Position numbers and translations under genes: made by a program. From Nodosilinea sp. FACHB-141 (GTDB taxonomy: Bacteria > Cyanobacteriota > Cyanobacteriia > Phormidesmidales > Phormidesmidaceae): 64,000 bases of DNA. This document shows positions 8,503-17,263 of this stretch, piece by piece (position 1 is the stretch's first letter; each line of letters begins with the position of its first letter). The DNA lies in the NCBI RefSeq assembly GCF_014696135.1, contig NZ_JACJPP010000023.1, positions 1 through 64,000 of the forward strand, given 5' to 3'. A model generated the notes under the pieces. It worked only from the letters and a program-made list of their open reading frames with translations, was not told the origin of the DNA and made no database searches.

Positions 8503-8989
8503 ACAGCCTAGGGGGCAGCAGCCACAGCAGGGTGCCCCGGCCATAGTCAATTTGAGACCAGGTGGTAATCTCAAACTCAAGGCAGACCATAGCCGCTGTG
8601 GGCATGTGCACGATACCGCCGCCCAAAAAAAACGAAGCTGCGTCAGACCAGGTCGGCTGATGGCCCACCAGCATGAGCGAGCGGTGATGGTCTGGCACCG
8701 CGTGAATCACCTGTAACACCTGGTCGACCGAGGCTTCGTAGAGGTCGTCGGTGACGCTCATGGGGCAGGGCCAGTGGCCAGCCTCCATGGCGATTTCTAG
8801 CGTGGTGCGGGCTCGCACCGCCGACGAGGTAATGGCCAGATCGGGGACTTTGCCTGCTGCCGCCAGCAGCTTGCCCATGGTTTTGGCGGCGACAATGCCG
8901 CGCTCGGCGACGGGGCGATCGCGATCGCGCCCGTTACCCACATTCCAGTCAGATTTGCCGTGGCGAAAAAGAATTAGCTGCTTGGTCAT
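8495..8989 (-). CDS. sixA: Histidine phosphatase SixA
   Basis: Branch-1 histidine phosphatase of 164 residues, SixA type, which removes phosphate from phosphohistidine such as that on Hpt domains or phosphotransferase proteins. The catalytic RHGKSDWN motif is at residues 9-16, the second Arg is in TSSAVRARTTLEIAM, and the second catalytic His is in LVGHQPTWSD. Start ATG 8989 (MTKQLILFRHGKSDW) is fixed by the catalytic motif sitting at its usual distance; the longer frame to 9061 is less likely. It converges with paralogue B and lies just downstream of tex on the same strand. The Hpt-containing signalling proteins at 42.9-59 kb are possible distant substrates, which is inference only. Confidence 0.88.
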   Translation of the reverse strand: MTKQLILFRHGKSDWNVGNGRDRDRPVAERGIVAAKTMGKLLAAAGKVPDLAITSSAVRARTTLEIAMEAGHWPCPMSVTDDLYEASVDQVLQVIHAVPDHHRSLMLVGHQPTWSDAASFFLGGGIVHMPTAAMVCLEFEITTWSQIDYGRGTLLWLLPPRLFT

Positions 8990-9085
8990 GGTAGGGGATC
9001 GATCGTGGCTCCAGGGCGATGTGCCCTTGATCACCTTAGGGGATCGCCCGGGGGGAATCAACGTTGCCCCCAGTTTTCTGCAGCT

Positions 9086-11239
9086 TTAGGACGGGACCCG
9101 CATCGATAGACCGATGCGCTTGAGCTTAACATCCACCTCCATCACCCGCACCGTCACCACCTGGCCCACTTTGACAATCTCGTTGGGGTCGCTGACAAAG
9201 CGATCGGCCATCTGCGAAATATGTACTAGCCCGTCCTGGTGCACCCCCACGTCCACAAACGCGCCGAAGTTAGTGACATTAGTGACCACTCCCTCTAGGG
9301 TGAGACCAGGCTTCAGGTCGGTAATTTCGTTAATACCCTCCTGAAAGCGGGCGTAGGCAAACTGCTCGCGGGGGTCGCGGCCGGGTTTTTCTAGCTCCTG
9401 CAAAATGTCTCGCAGGGTGAGTTCCCCGGCCTCGGCGGTGGTGTATTTTTTGATGTCGAGGCGCTTCAGCCGATCGGCGGCTTTGGGAATCTGCTCTAGG
9501 GGAAGGGAGAGATCAGCGGCGATCGCATCCACAATCCCGTAGCTTTCGGGGTGCACCGCTGTATTGTCGAGGGGGTTTTTACCGTTGCGAATACGCAGAA
9601 ACCCCGCTGCTTGCTCAAAAGCCTTGGGTCCCAGTTTTTTGACCTTTAGCAGCTCCCGGCGCGACTGAAACGCTCCATTGGCATCGCGGAATTCGACAAT
9701 ATTGTTAGCCACCGCTGGGGTTAGCCCCGACACGTAGGTCAGCAGCTCGCGGGAGGCCATGTTCAGATCCACTCCCACGTAGTTGACGCAGCTCTCAATG
9801 GTGTCGTCGAGCTTTTGCTTGAGCCGCTTTTGATCGACATCGTGCTGGTACTGGCCTACGCCGATCGATTTGGGGTCGATCTTGACCAGCTCCGCTAGGG
9901 GGTCTTGCAGCCGCCGAGCAATGCTGATCGCCCCCCGCACCGTCACATCCAGGTCGGGGAATTCTGCCGCCGCCACCTCGCTGGCCGAGTAGATTGAGGC
10001 CCCCGACTCATTCACCAGCACTTTCACCGGAGGATTCGACAAAGTCTTCAGAACTTCCCCCACAAAGGCGTCGGTTTCGCGGCTGGCGGTGCCGTTGCCG
10101 ATCGCAATCAGCTCAATCCCGTGTTTGCGAATCATCCCCGCTAGGGTTTGGGCCGCCTGCTGCCGCTGGTTGTGGGATTGGTGGGGAAACACCGCCTGAT
10201 ACTCCAGAAACTTGCCAGTGCCATCCACTGCCGCCACCTTGCAGCCGGTGCGAAAGCCGGGGTCGACCCCCAGGGTGGGCTTCATGCCCGCTGGGGGCGA
10301 CAGCAGCAGGTTCTTCAGGTTGGCCTCAAAGTTTTGAATCGACACCTCATCGGCCCAGGCTTTCTTCTCGGCCATCACCTCGCTGGTCAGCGACGGCTTC
10401 ATCAACCGGCCATAGGCATCTTGAATTACCCCCCGGTAGAACTGGCGAACCTCAGGTACGGGAGTTTTCACCACCCGCTTTTCAAGGGTTTGCAGCACGG
10501 GGTCGGGCTCTACCTCCAGCCCCACCTTGAGAATGCCTTCGCGATCGCCTCGCAGCAGCGCCAGCAAATTGTGGGAGGCGATCGAGCGCACCGGGACCTG
10601 GTAAGCCCGATACATCTCGTACTTGGTGCTGCCCTCGGGGTGGCCTTTTTTAATGCTGGCGATGAACTGGCCGTGGGTCAGGAGGCGATCGCGCACATAC
10701 CGCCGCAGCTCCGCCCGCTCTGCCACCTGCTCCGCCAAAATATCTGCCGCCCCCTGCAGGGCTTCGTCCGTAGACTGAACCCCTTTGTCCGGGTTCACAA
10801 ACGCTTGCGCTTCCTGAAGCAGAACCGCCCGTTTGCCCATTTTATTTAGCTCCTCAATTTTCTGAGCCAGCGGCTCTAGCCCTTTCTCTTTGGCCATGGT
10901 GGCGCGGGTGCGGCGCTTGGGCCGGTAAGGCAGATAAAGATCCTCTAGTTCCGTCTTTTGCTGGCAGGCGAGAATGGCGGTCTTGAGCGCCTCCGTGAGT
11001 TTACCCTGGGATTGAATCTCGCCCAGCACCGTCTGTCGCCGATCCTCAAGCTCGGTCAGGTACTGGTGGCGCTCGGCAATCTGCCGCAGCTGCACCTCAT
11101 CTAGATCCCCCGTGCGCTCCTTGCGGTAGCGGGCCACAAAGGGCACCGTCGCCCCTTCGGCAAACAGCGCCAGGGTAGCCTCTACCTGGGCTGGACGGAT
11201 CTCAAGTTCGGCAGCAATGGTGGTCGCGAGCGGAGTCAT
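9086..11239 (-). CDS. tex: Tex family RNA-binding transcription accessory protein
   Basis: Tex-family protein of 717 residues, a cytoplasmic nucleic-acid-binding protein linked to transcription and RNA metabolism. Domains in order: N-terminal helical Tex domain with FVARYRKERTGDLDEVQLRQ; YqgF/RNase H-like domain with TLGVDPGFRTGCKVAAVD and IAIGNGTASRETDAFV; helix-hairpin-helix region with LLTYVSGLTPAVANNIVEFR and LKVKKLGPKAFEQAAGFLRI; and a C-terminal S1 domain with LEGVVTNVTNFGAFVDVGVH. ATG 11239 (MTPLATTIAAELEI) is preferred to the frame start at 11272 because homologues begin there. Length matches the family. Confidence 0.94.
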   Translation of the reverse strand: MTPLATTIAAELEIRPAQVEATLALFAEGATVPFVARYRKERTGDLDEVQLRQIAERHQYLTELEDRRQTVLGEIQSQGKLTEALKTAILACQQKTELEDLYLPYRPKRRTRATMAKEKGLEPLAQKIEELNKMGKRAVLLQEAQAFVNPDKGVQSTDEALQGAADILAEQVAERAELRRYVRDRLLTHGQFIASIKKGHPEGSTKYEMYRAYQVPVRSIASHNLLALLRGDREGILKVGLEVEPDPVLQTLEKRVVKTPVPEVRQFYRGVIQDAYGRLMKPSLTSEVMAEKKAWADEVSIQNFEANLKNLLLSPPAGMKPTLGVDPGFRTGCKVAAVDGTGKFLEYQAVFPHQSHNQRQQAAQTLAGMIRKHGIELIAIGNGTASRETDAFVGEVLKTLSNPPVKVLVNESGASIYSASEVAAAEFPDLDVTVRGAISIARRLQDPLAELVKIDPKSIGVGQYQHDVDQKRLKQKLDDTIESCVNYVGVDLNMASRELLTYVSGLTPAVANNIVEFRDANGAFQSRRELLKVKKLGPKAFEQAAGFLRIRNGKNPLDNTAVHPESYGIVDAIAADLSLPLEQIPKAADRLKRLDIKKYTTAEAGELTLRDILQELEKPGRDPREQFAYARFQEGINEITDLKPGLTLEGVVTNVTNFGAFVDVGVHQDGLVHISQMADRFVSDPNEIVKVGQVVTVRVMEVDVKLKRIGLSMRVPS

Positions 11240-11304
11240 GGGGCAGCTACTGAGGCAATAACAGTCCTCCATTGTAGATGTGGCCTGAACAGCTCAGAGA
11301 AAGT

Positions 11305-11331
11305 AGCTAGCATCCGTTGCGATAGCTAGCT
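11305..11331 (-). terminator. Weak hairpin after the STAND gene
   Basis: Inverted repeat AGCTAGC / GCTAGCT with a 13-base loop, 19 bases after the stop of the WD40 gene on its strand, followed by ACTTTCTCT rather than a clean T run. It may be a weak terminator or processing stem, and it also lies upstream of tex. Confidence 0.35.
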
Positions 11332-11349
11332 CAACCCTTTGAATAGTGA

Positions 11350-14300
11350 TTAGTAACTGACGACCGCCCCCAGGGATTTCAGCATTCGTTCTTCGGTGTC
11401 GGATAGGCCAGTGGCCCCACGGATATTGACGCCTTCATAGGGGCGATCGGGGCGTAGGGTTTGCTGACACAGGCCCGTCGCCAGATCCCACACGCGGATT
11501 TCGTCGTCTTGGCTGGCGGTGATCAGGTGGGTGCCGCTAGAACAACCCGAGACTTGCCAGATATCTTGGCTGTGGCCCTTGAGGGTATGACGGCATTGGT
11601 TGGTTTTAACATCCCACACCTTGACCTGGGCGTTTTGGCTAGTCAGCGCCAAAATGTCTCCCGCCGGATCTAGGGTAACCCCTTGTAGCCATTGCTCTGC
11701 GGGGTGTTGCCACTGGCCGAGACAGCCATTGTCCTGCTCCAGATTCCACCAGCGCACGGTGCCGTCATGGCTGGCGCTGGCCAGTCTCTCGCCCTGGGCC
11801 ACGAGACTGTGTACCTGACTTTGGTGGCCCGATAGAGTGCGGCGATCGGAGCCCATGGTGCCCTGCTGCCACGACCAAAGGCCAATGGTGCCATCCCTAG
11901 CACCTACTACAATCCAGTCGCCGTTGGGGCTAAACAGTAGGGCTGACGGGCTGTCCGGGGCGTCTTCTAGCTCTCCTACGGCGCTGCCAGTAGTGCAATT
12001 CCACACCAAGATGCCGCTGTCGGGGCCTGCGGTAGCCAACCACTGACCATCTGGGCTAAAGCGCAGCAGGGTGGCCGGGGTTGGCTTGGCGACCACCCAC
12101 TGGCTCTGGCCGGTCGCGATCGACCAGAGTCGCAGGGTCTGGTCGTCGGCGCTGCTAGCCAACCACTGACCATCGGCGCTAAGGGCGACGGTGCGCACCG
12201 AGCCGCTGTGGCCCGCTAGGGCACGAGGGCCGATGGCGTAGGGGCTATGGGCGTTGACCTGCCACAGCCGCAGGTGGGTATCTTCGTGGCCAGTGAGAAT
12301 AGTGCCGCTGTCAGCGCTAGCGCTAAAGGCCAGGCAGCGCACCGGATGCGCCTGGCTGAGAAAGCTGCGCCAGCACTGGCCCCGTTTAACGCTCCAGAGC
12401 TTGATGGTGTAGTTGCTGCCGGTGACGAAATAGCGGCTATCGGCGCTAAAGGCTAGGGTCCATACCGGCGCTCCCAGCGATGGCAGTGCATAGCAGAGGC
12501 GACGGTTGGGAATATCCCACACCGTGACGGTGAAGTCTTGGCTGCTAGACACCAGATAGCGCCCGTCAGGGCTGAGGGCGAGGGCGGGCAAAGCCTGTAC
12601 GTCGATGGGCAAAATCCAGCAGGGCAGTCCGGTGGCCAAATTCCAAATGGTCAGGCAGTGGTCGTCACAGCCCGCTGCAAAAGGAATCGGCTGGCAGTCG
12701 GGGTCGTTGGGGTCGGGCAAAAACCCCACAGTGCGAATCGCCGCCGTCGATCGCGCCTGGAGATCTTTCAGCAGGGTGCGATCGCCCACATTCCACAGGC
12801 AGGCGCGCTGGTCATCGCCGCCGCTCACCAGGTGGTCGCCCAAAGCACTGTAGACCAAGCTGTGAATTGCCCCAGTGTGGTCATCTAGACAGCCCTGGCG
12901 AAAGCCCGAAGCGACTTCCCACAGGCACAGCCGACCGCTGTCATCGCCGGAGGCCAACTGGCTGCCGTCGGGGCTAAAGGCCAGGGCTCGCACTGGGGCC
13001 TGGTGATCGTCCAGAATGTCGGCTTGGTAGGTGGATCCCACTGACCACAGCCAGATTTGCCCGCTTTCGGTGCCCATGGCCAGCAGATCGCCCTGGGGGC
13101 TAAAGGCCAGCGATCGAATGCTCTGGCCCTCGTCAAACATCCAGACCAGCTTGCCCCGCTTTAAATCCCACAGCAGCAGTCGGCCCTCGTGATCGCCCGT
13201 GGCTAAGTGCCATCCCTCTTCTAAAGACGATCCGCGCTGGCCTTGCTTATCTTTAGGACCAACGGGGCTAAAGGCGGCCACCGGATCGCGCCCCAGGGCG
13301 GTGGCGAAGGTGGTGTCGCTGAACTGGGCCTGGCTAAAGCTGGCGCCCTGCAGGCTCACCCGCCGCAGATCGCCCTGCCAAATAGCCAGATGAGAAAAAT
13401 CGGCACCGCTAATGCCTAGGCCTAGATGCTGGCAGAGATGAATGACGTTGCCGGCTCCGTAGCCCGGCTGGCCCACGAGAGGCTGTAGGGCCTTGAGCAG
13501 GCGATCGCCCTTAGCGGCCAAGGCTCCATCGGTGGCGTACTGTTGCCGGAGCTCTTCTGCTAAAGGGCTGAGCATGGCTGCTCGCTGACGCTCCTGCACG
13601 ACCTCCCGGGCGGTCATGGTGACGAGGGCCAACCGCTGAAGCCAGTCAAAGGTTTCGGCCTCTAGCTCCGCGGTCAGCACGCCCTGCAGCCGCTCCAGGA
13701 CCAGGGCCTGCACCGAGGGGCCTAGGCTCAACACTAACCCACGTCTCTCGGTGGCCTGAGCCTGAACCCAACCACGCCCCAGGGCCGACTGCACCACCAT
13801 ATCGGTCAGGGGTGGCTGCATGGCCCCATTGAGGTCGTCGAGGGTGACTGGCTCCTGGGCCAGGGCTAGCCAGTACAGCAGGGCCCATTCTTCAGCCGGC
13901 AGGCGCTCTAGGGCCTGGGTAAAGGTACGGTGTACAACGACAGGCACGACCGTCTTAGCCGCCTGGAGCAACATCCGGGGCTGACCCTGGTAGACCTCTC
14001 GCAGCGTCGCCCCTAGCCCCCGCAGCACCAGGGGGTGGCTGCCGTAGCGATCGATTAGCGCTCCCCAGTCGTCAGCGCTCAGGGCGGTCGGGGCCTGAAG
14101 CAGAGACCGAGCCGCATCGGTGACCAGATCGCCGAGGACATAATCTCGCACCCGTGGCCCCTGCACCTGGGAAAAATCGGCGGGCTTTTCGCGGCTGACC
14201 CAGACTAGACAGCTCTGGTGATGGTGCTCGGCTCCCTGGTGAAAAAAGTGCTGGAGGGCGTCGGTATTAGCTCGGTAGCTGCCTGCTGGTTGCTGAGTCT

Positions 14301-15021
14301 CAAAGAGCTGCTCTAGACCATCGATAATTAGCAGGACGCGGCGCTGGCCCAGCTGATCGAGCACCCAGTCTACTTGGGCTTGGGAGGCGATCGCCGCCTG
14401 CGGGTCAAGCCAGTGGACGATCGCCCCCAGCACGTCCTGCTCGGTGGCCTCGGCGGTTAGAGCTAGGTAGCCGCACTGGTCGACTTGAGGGGCAACGGTG
14501 GCGGCGATCGCTGCTGCCACCGTCGTCTTGCCCACGCCTGGCAGCCCCCATAGGACTACCGTGCGGCAGCGCTCCGCCAAAATCCACTCGGTCAGGGTAG
14601 CCAGTTCTGCCTGGCGGCCCGCACAGTCGTCTAGATCGAGGCGTGGGGATTCACGCACCACTAGGGCGGGAGTGGGCAGGGGCGATCGCGGCTCCACCAC
14701 AATATGCGGCGGCGGGGCCGGTTCAGTCGCCACTACCCCCTGCATCATCCAGGTGTGCAGCACGTTCTGAATATTGCGCTTCGTAACCCGAACGCCTTGG
14801 AGATCAGCATCTACCAGCTCGGTCAGCAGCTGCCAGAGCTTGGGGCCGACGTCTTTTTTGAGATAGTCTTCGGTGTAGCCAGCAGTGGGGGTTGCCATCG
14901 CTGCATAGGTCTTGTTCTCCCAAGATCCCTGTAGCACCAGACGCTCGACATCCTTTAGCGGTCGCCCCTTGCGCTCCACAGCAACTTGGTTGATGTGTAC
15001 AGCAATTTTCTCAAAATCCAT
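11350..15021 (-). CDS. STAND NTPase: N-terminal helical domain, NB-ARC, pentapeptides and 14 WD40 repeats
   Basis: Large signal-transduction ATPase, 1223 residues. Residues 1-95 form a helical domain resembling the HTH-like N-terminal domain of vWA-MoxR-associated and other cyanobacterial WD40/NB-ARC proteins. A Pro-rich linker leads to the NTPase: P-loop GLPGVGKTT at 159-167 and Walker B LLIIDGLEQ around 234. Short pentapeptide-like repeats (LRRVSLQGASFSQAQF) follow near residue 545. About 14 WD40 units run from 585 to 1190 (ending LLLWDLK, IWLWSVG, LCLWEVA through IRVWDLA), enough for two seven-bladed propellers. The end, YEGVNIRGATGLSDTEE, is a typical tail in this group. Such proteins are sensors that oligomerise on ligand binding; some relatives are antiphage or cell-death switches, but no effector is obvious here. 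Confidence 0.88.
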   Translation of the reverse strand: MDFEKIAVHINQVAVERKGRPLKDVERLVLQGSWENKTYAAMATPTAGYTEDYLKKDVGPKLWQLLTELVDADLQGVRVTKRNIQNVLHTWMMQGVVATEPAPPPHIVVEPRSPLPTPALVVRESPRLDLDDCAGRQAELATLTEWILAERCRTVVLWGLPGVGKTTVAAAIAATVAPQVDQCGYLALTAEATEQDVLGAIVHWLDPQAAIASQAQVDWVLDQLGQRRVLLIIDGLEQLFETQQPAGSYRANTDALQHFFHQGAEHHHQSCLVWVSREKPADFSQVQGPRVRDYVLGDLVTDAARSLLQAPTALSADDWGALIDRYGSHPLVLRGLGATLREVYQGQPRMLLQAAKTVVPVVVHRTFTQALERLPAEEWALLYWLALAQEPVTLDDLNGAMQPPLTDMVVQSALGRGWVQAQATERRGLVLSLGPSVQALVLERLQGVLTAELEAETFDWLQRLALVTMTAREVVQERQRAAMLSPLAEELRQQYATDGALAAKGDRLLKALQPLVGQPGYGAGNVIHLCQHLGLGISGADFSHLAIWQGDLRRVSLQGASFSQAQFSDTTFATALGRDPVAAFSPVGPKDKQGQRGSSLEEGWHLATGDHEGRLLLWDLKRGKLVWMFDEGQSIRSLAFSPQGDLLAMGTESGQIWLWSVGSTYQADILDDHQAPVRALAFSPDGSQLASGDDSGRLCLWEVASGFRQGCLDDHTGAIHSLVYSALGDHLVSGGDDQRACLWNVGDRTLLKDLQARSTAAIRTVGFLPDPNDPDCQPIPFAAGCDDHCLTIWNLATGLPCWILPIDVQALPALALSPDGRYLVSSSQDFTVTVWDIPNRRLCYALPSLGAPVWTLAFSADSRYFVTGSNYTIKLWSVKRGQCWRSFLSQAHPVRCLAFSASADSGTILTGHEDTHLRLWQVNAHSPYAIGPRALAGHSGSVRTVALSADGQWLASSADDQTLRLWSIATGQSQWVVAKPTPATLLRFSPDGQWLATAGPDSGILVWNCTTGSAVGELEDAPDSPSALLFSPNGDWIVVGARDGTIGLWSWQQGTMGSDRRTLSGHQSQVHSLVAQGERLASASHDGTVRWWNLEQDNGCLGQWQHPAEQWLQGVTLDPAGDILALTSQNAQVKVWDVKTNQCRHTLKGHSQDIWQVSGCSSGTHLITASQDDEIRVWDLATGLCQQTLRPDRPYEGVNIRGATGLSDTEERMLKSLGAVVSY

Positions 15022-15110
15022 TGGCTAAACCGCCGCGATGCCCCAAATCTGGCCTCAGTCTAACCTGAATTTTTCAGAACTCCTCAGCTGCCGTGCCTAG
15101 GAAATTTGGC

Positions 15111-15143
15111 AAAAAAAATTCCCCAACCCAAGGGCAGGGGAAT
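15111..15143 (-). terminator. Orphan intrinsic terminator upstream of the STAND gene
   Basis: On the minus strand ATTCCCC and GGGGAAT pair, with an inner CCC/GGG pair set separated by a small internal loop, and the stem is followed by eight T. It points toward the STAND gene but lies about 90 bases before its start codon, and no minus-strand gene lies upstream of it. It could be a leader attenuator or the end of a small RNA. Confidence 0.7.
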
Positions 15144-15230
15144 GATCAGGGTGCATCTACCAGTTCATATTTCTGCGCCAGCTGAGTGAATCAGGATGGT
15201 TTGGAAGGGATTTTGTTAGAGTGCCTGGGA

Positions 15231-15277
15231 AGGTAGGAGTGGATGGGTAGATGTGTGGATGAGTAGATGGGAGGGTG
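15231..15277. repeat. GGATGGGTA-type 8-mer repeat
   Basis: Tandem, imperfect units GGATGGGTA, GATGTGT, GGATGAGTA, GATGGGAG. The words are the same as in the repeat at 61229-61312 and, on the other strand, at 32901-32940. Confidence 0.65.
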
Positions 15278-15403
15278 TCTGTATATCTCAGTCCATCGGT
15301 GGGGCATCGCCATATTGCTTCAGCTTTCTAGAGGGCAACAGAAAGGAAGGGCACATCGTTAGGCTGTTGGGAACTGTTTAGAGACATTTTTTAGGAGCAA
15401 ATT

Positions 15404-16324
15404 TTGTCGGATTCGCTGAACTTGAAGGCCTACGACCTTTGGAAAACCTATGGCGACGAGCCGGTGGTGCAGGGCATTAGCTTTACCCTGGCACCGGGTG
15501 AGATTGTCGGTCTGCTAGGGCCCAATGGGGCGGGCAAAACCACGACGGTGGGCATGCTGTTTGGCACCGTTGTCCCCACTAAGGGGTTTGTGCAGTTTGG
15601 CCCCTGGCAACTGCCGGGGCAAGGACAGCTGGCCCGCGCCCAGATGGGCATTGTCACCCAAGAAGACAACCTCGACCCCGACTTTACGGTGTTTAAAAAC
15701 CTTACCCACTTTGCCCACCACTACCGCATTACTGACGCGGCGGCGCGGCAGCGGGCGGGGGAACTGCTGGCCCTGGTCAATCTGGAGCACCGAGCCGAGG
15801 CCCAGGTGGATGAGCTGTCGGGCGGCATGAAGCGCAAGCTGGTGCTGGCTCGCGCCTTACTCAATCGGCCCAAAATTGTGTTTCTAGATGAGCCCACCAC
15901 CGGCCTCGACCCTGACGCTCGCCAGGATTTTTGGCGGCTGGTGCAGCACCTCAAGGCCAGCGGCTGCGGCATTTTGCTGACCACCCACTATATGGATGAG
16001 GCCCAAAGGCTGTGCGATCGCCTCCTTCTCCTACAGCAGGGCAAAGTCATTGATGAGGGCACCCCTACCGATCTAGTCGCGCGGGTGATTGGCCGCGAGG
16101 TGGCTGAAATCGGAGGGGTTGAAGCCCAAATTCTTCAGGATCTAGCGGCCCGCCATGGGGCTTGGTATCGGGCTTTTGGCAATGGTCACCTGGTGGCGCT
16201 GCCCGATCGCGAGCCTGAGGTGGTTTGGGATGCGATCGCCGCCCACCATCCCAGCCGCCTCCTGCGGCGGCCCGCCAACTTAGAAGACGTGTTTTTGCGA
16301 CTCACTGGGAGCGTGCTGGAATGA
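15404..16324 (+). CDS. ABC exporter ATP-binding protein
   Basis: ATPase subunit of an ABC-2 type exporter, 306 residues. Walker A is GPNGAGKTTT (about residue 39), the Q-loop is VTQEDNLDP, the signature is LSGGMKRK, Walker B is IVFLDEPTTGLDP and the H-loop is LLTTHYMDEA. The C-terminal extension with RLLRRPANLEDVFLRLTG is typical of the NodI / daunorubicin-resistance branch. The start is a TTG at 15404 supported by AGGAG six bases upstream. Its stop overlaps the start of the permease (ATGA), so the two are translationally coupled and form one transporter. The substrate cannot be inferred; lipid, polysaccharide or drug export all occur in the branch. Confidence 0.92.
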   Translation: MSDSLNLKAYDLWKTYGDEPVVQGISFTLAPGEIVGLLGPNGAGKTTTVGMLFGTVVPTKGFVQFGPWQLPGQGQLARAQMGIVTQEDNLDPDFTVFKNLTHFAHHYRITDAAARQRAGELLALVNLEHRAEAQVDELSGGMKRKLVLARALLNRPKIVFLDEPTTGLDPDARQDFWRLVQHLKASGCGILLTTHYMDEAQRLCDRLLLLQQGKVIDEGTPTDLVARVIGREVAEIGGVEAQILQDLAARHGAWYRAFGNGHLVALPDREPEVVWDAIAAHHPSRLLRRPANLEDVFLRLTGSVLE

Positions 16325-17100
16325 AGCTAATTACCGCTACCCCCTGGGGGGTGTATTCGGTCTGGTGGCGCCACTTTCAGGTGTATCGCAGCACCTGGTT
16401 GGTGAACTGCCTGCCGCCTGTCTCTGAGCCAATTGTGTATCTGCTGGCCTTTGGCTACGGTCTTTCTCCGCTGATTGGTGAGGTGGACTATTTGGGGCAG
16501 ATGATTCCCTACGCGCGGTTTTTGGCGCCGGGGATGATTGCGATCGGAGTGCTGTTTCAGTCGTTTTTTGAGGGAGCCTACAGCAGCTTCATTCGGCTCA
16601 ATTTTCAAAAGACCTGGCAGGCGCTGCTAACAGCCCCATTGAGCTATACCGACGTGTTTTTGGGCGACTGGTTTTGGGCGGCGACTAAGGGGTCGATCGC
16701 CGGCACTATCACCGGGCTAGTCGCGGTGTTGGCCAATCTCTACGACCTCTCTAGCCTGGTGCTGTCGCTGCCGCTGATTGTGCTGGGCAGCCTGCTGTTT
16801 GGGGCCTTTGGTCTGCTGGTGGCCGGGTCCGTGAACAAGGTTGACCAGGTGAATGTGCCGATTTTTCTGGTAATCATCCCCATGTTTACCCTCTGCGGCA
16901 CCTACTTTCCGCGCGATACGCTGCCGCCGCTGCTGGCCAAGTTTGCCGCGTTTTTGCCCCTGGCCTCCCTGGTTGATCTGCTGCGCTGGCCCCTGGGTCT
17001 GCCCCCCTGGTGGCCCCTGCTGCTAGTCTGGCTAATCGGCTGGCTGGTGCTGACGGCAAGGCTTGCCGCCCTGCGGATTTATCCGAGATTGTTTAGCTAG
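16321..17100 (+). CDS. ABC-2 type exporter permease
   Basis: Membrane subunit of the exporter, 259 residues from ATG 16321, which overlaps the ATPase stop by four bases. About six hydrophobic segments are visible, including WLVNCLPPVSEPIVYLLAFG, FLAPGMIAIGVLFQSFFEGA, the stretch around LSLPLIVLGSLLFGAFGLLV and a final WWPLLLVWLIGWLVLTARLA. The pattern TLCGTYFPRDTLPPLL before the last helices is the conserved ABC-2 region. It acts in the plasma membrane with the product of 15404-16324. The stop at 17100 is followed by a second TTTAGCTAGT word, an apparently trivial short direct repeat. Confidence 0.9.
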   Translation: MKLITATPWGVYSVWWRHFQVYRSTWLVNCLPPVSEPIVYLLAFGYGLSPLIGEVDYLGQMIPYARFLAPGMIAIGVLFQSFFEGAYSSFIRLNFQKTWQALLTAPLSYTDVFLGDWFWAATKGSIAGTITGLVAVLANLYDLSSLVLSLPLIVLGSLLFGAFGLLVAGSVNKVDQVNVPIFLVIIPMFTLCGTYFPRDTLPPLLAKFAAFLPLASLVDLLRWPLGLPPWWPLLLVWLIGWLVLTARLAALRIYPRLFS

Positions 17101-17263
17101 TAAGTTCATTTAGCTAGTCAAGCTGCAGGAGTGCCCTTGTTTTGCTCTCTTTGAGCGAGGATTGAGGCTGAAGCACGATATTGAGCGAAAAGTGACAGAT
17201 TTGCTAGTTTCTACCGTGGTATGGTGCAGCCTTCCATAACCTTTGGAGTAGGAGTCGGCGGCC

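Larger units (their letters stand above)
15022..15403. other. Intergenic region between STAND gene and ABC exporter
   Basis: This 382-base divergent gap holds an intrinsic terminator on the minus strand (15111-15143) and a GGATGGGTA-type repeat (15231-15277). The ribosome-binding site of the plus-strand ABC gene (AGGAG, 15393-15397) is at the right edge. No further gene is evident. Confidence 0.5.

Noticed and set aside
10148-10849. 233-residue plus-strand frame opposite tex
   Set aside because: Antisense shadow of a well-supported gene with long conserved domains on the other strand.
17091-17119. Attachment-site-like direct repeat TTTAGCTAGT behind the ABC permease
   Set aside because: Only 10 bases, overlaps a stop codon, and there is no integrase or tRNA nearby.
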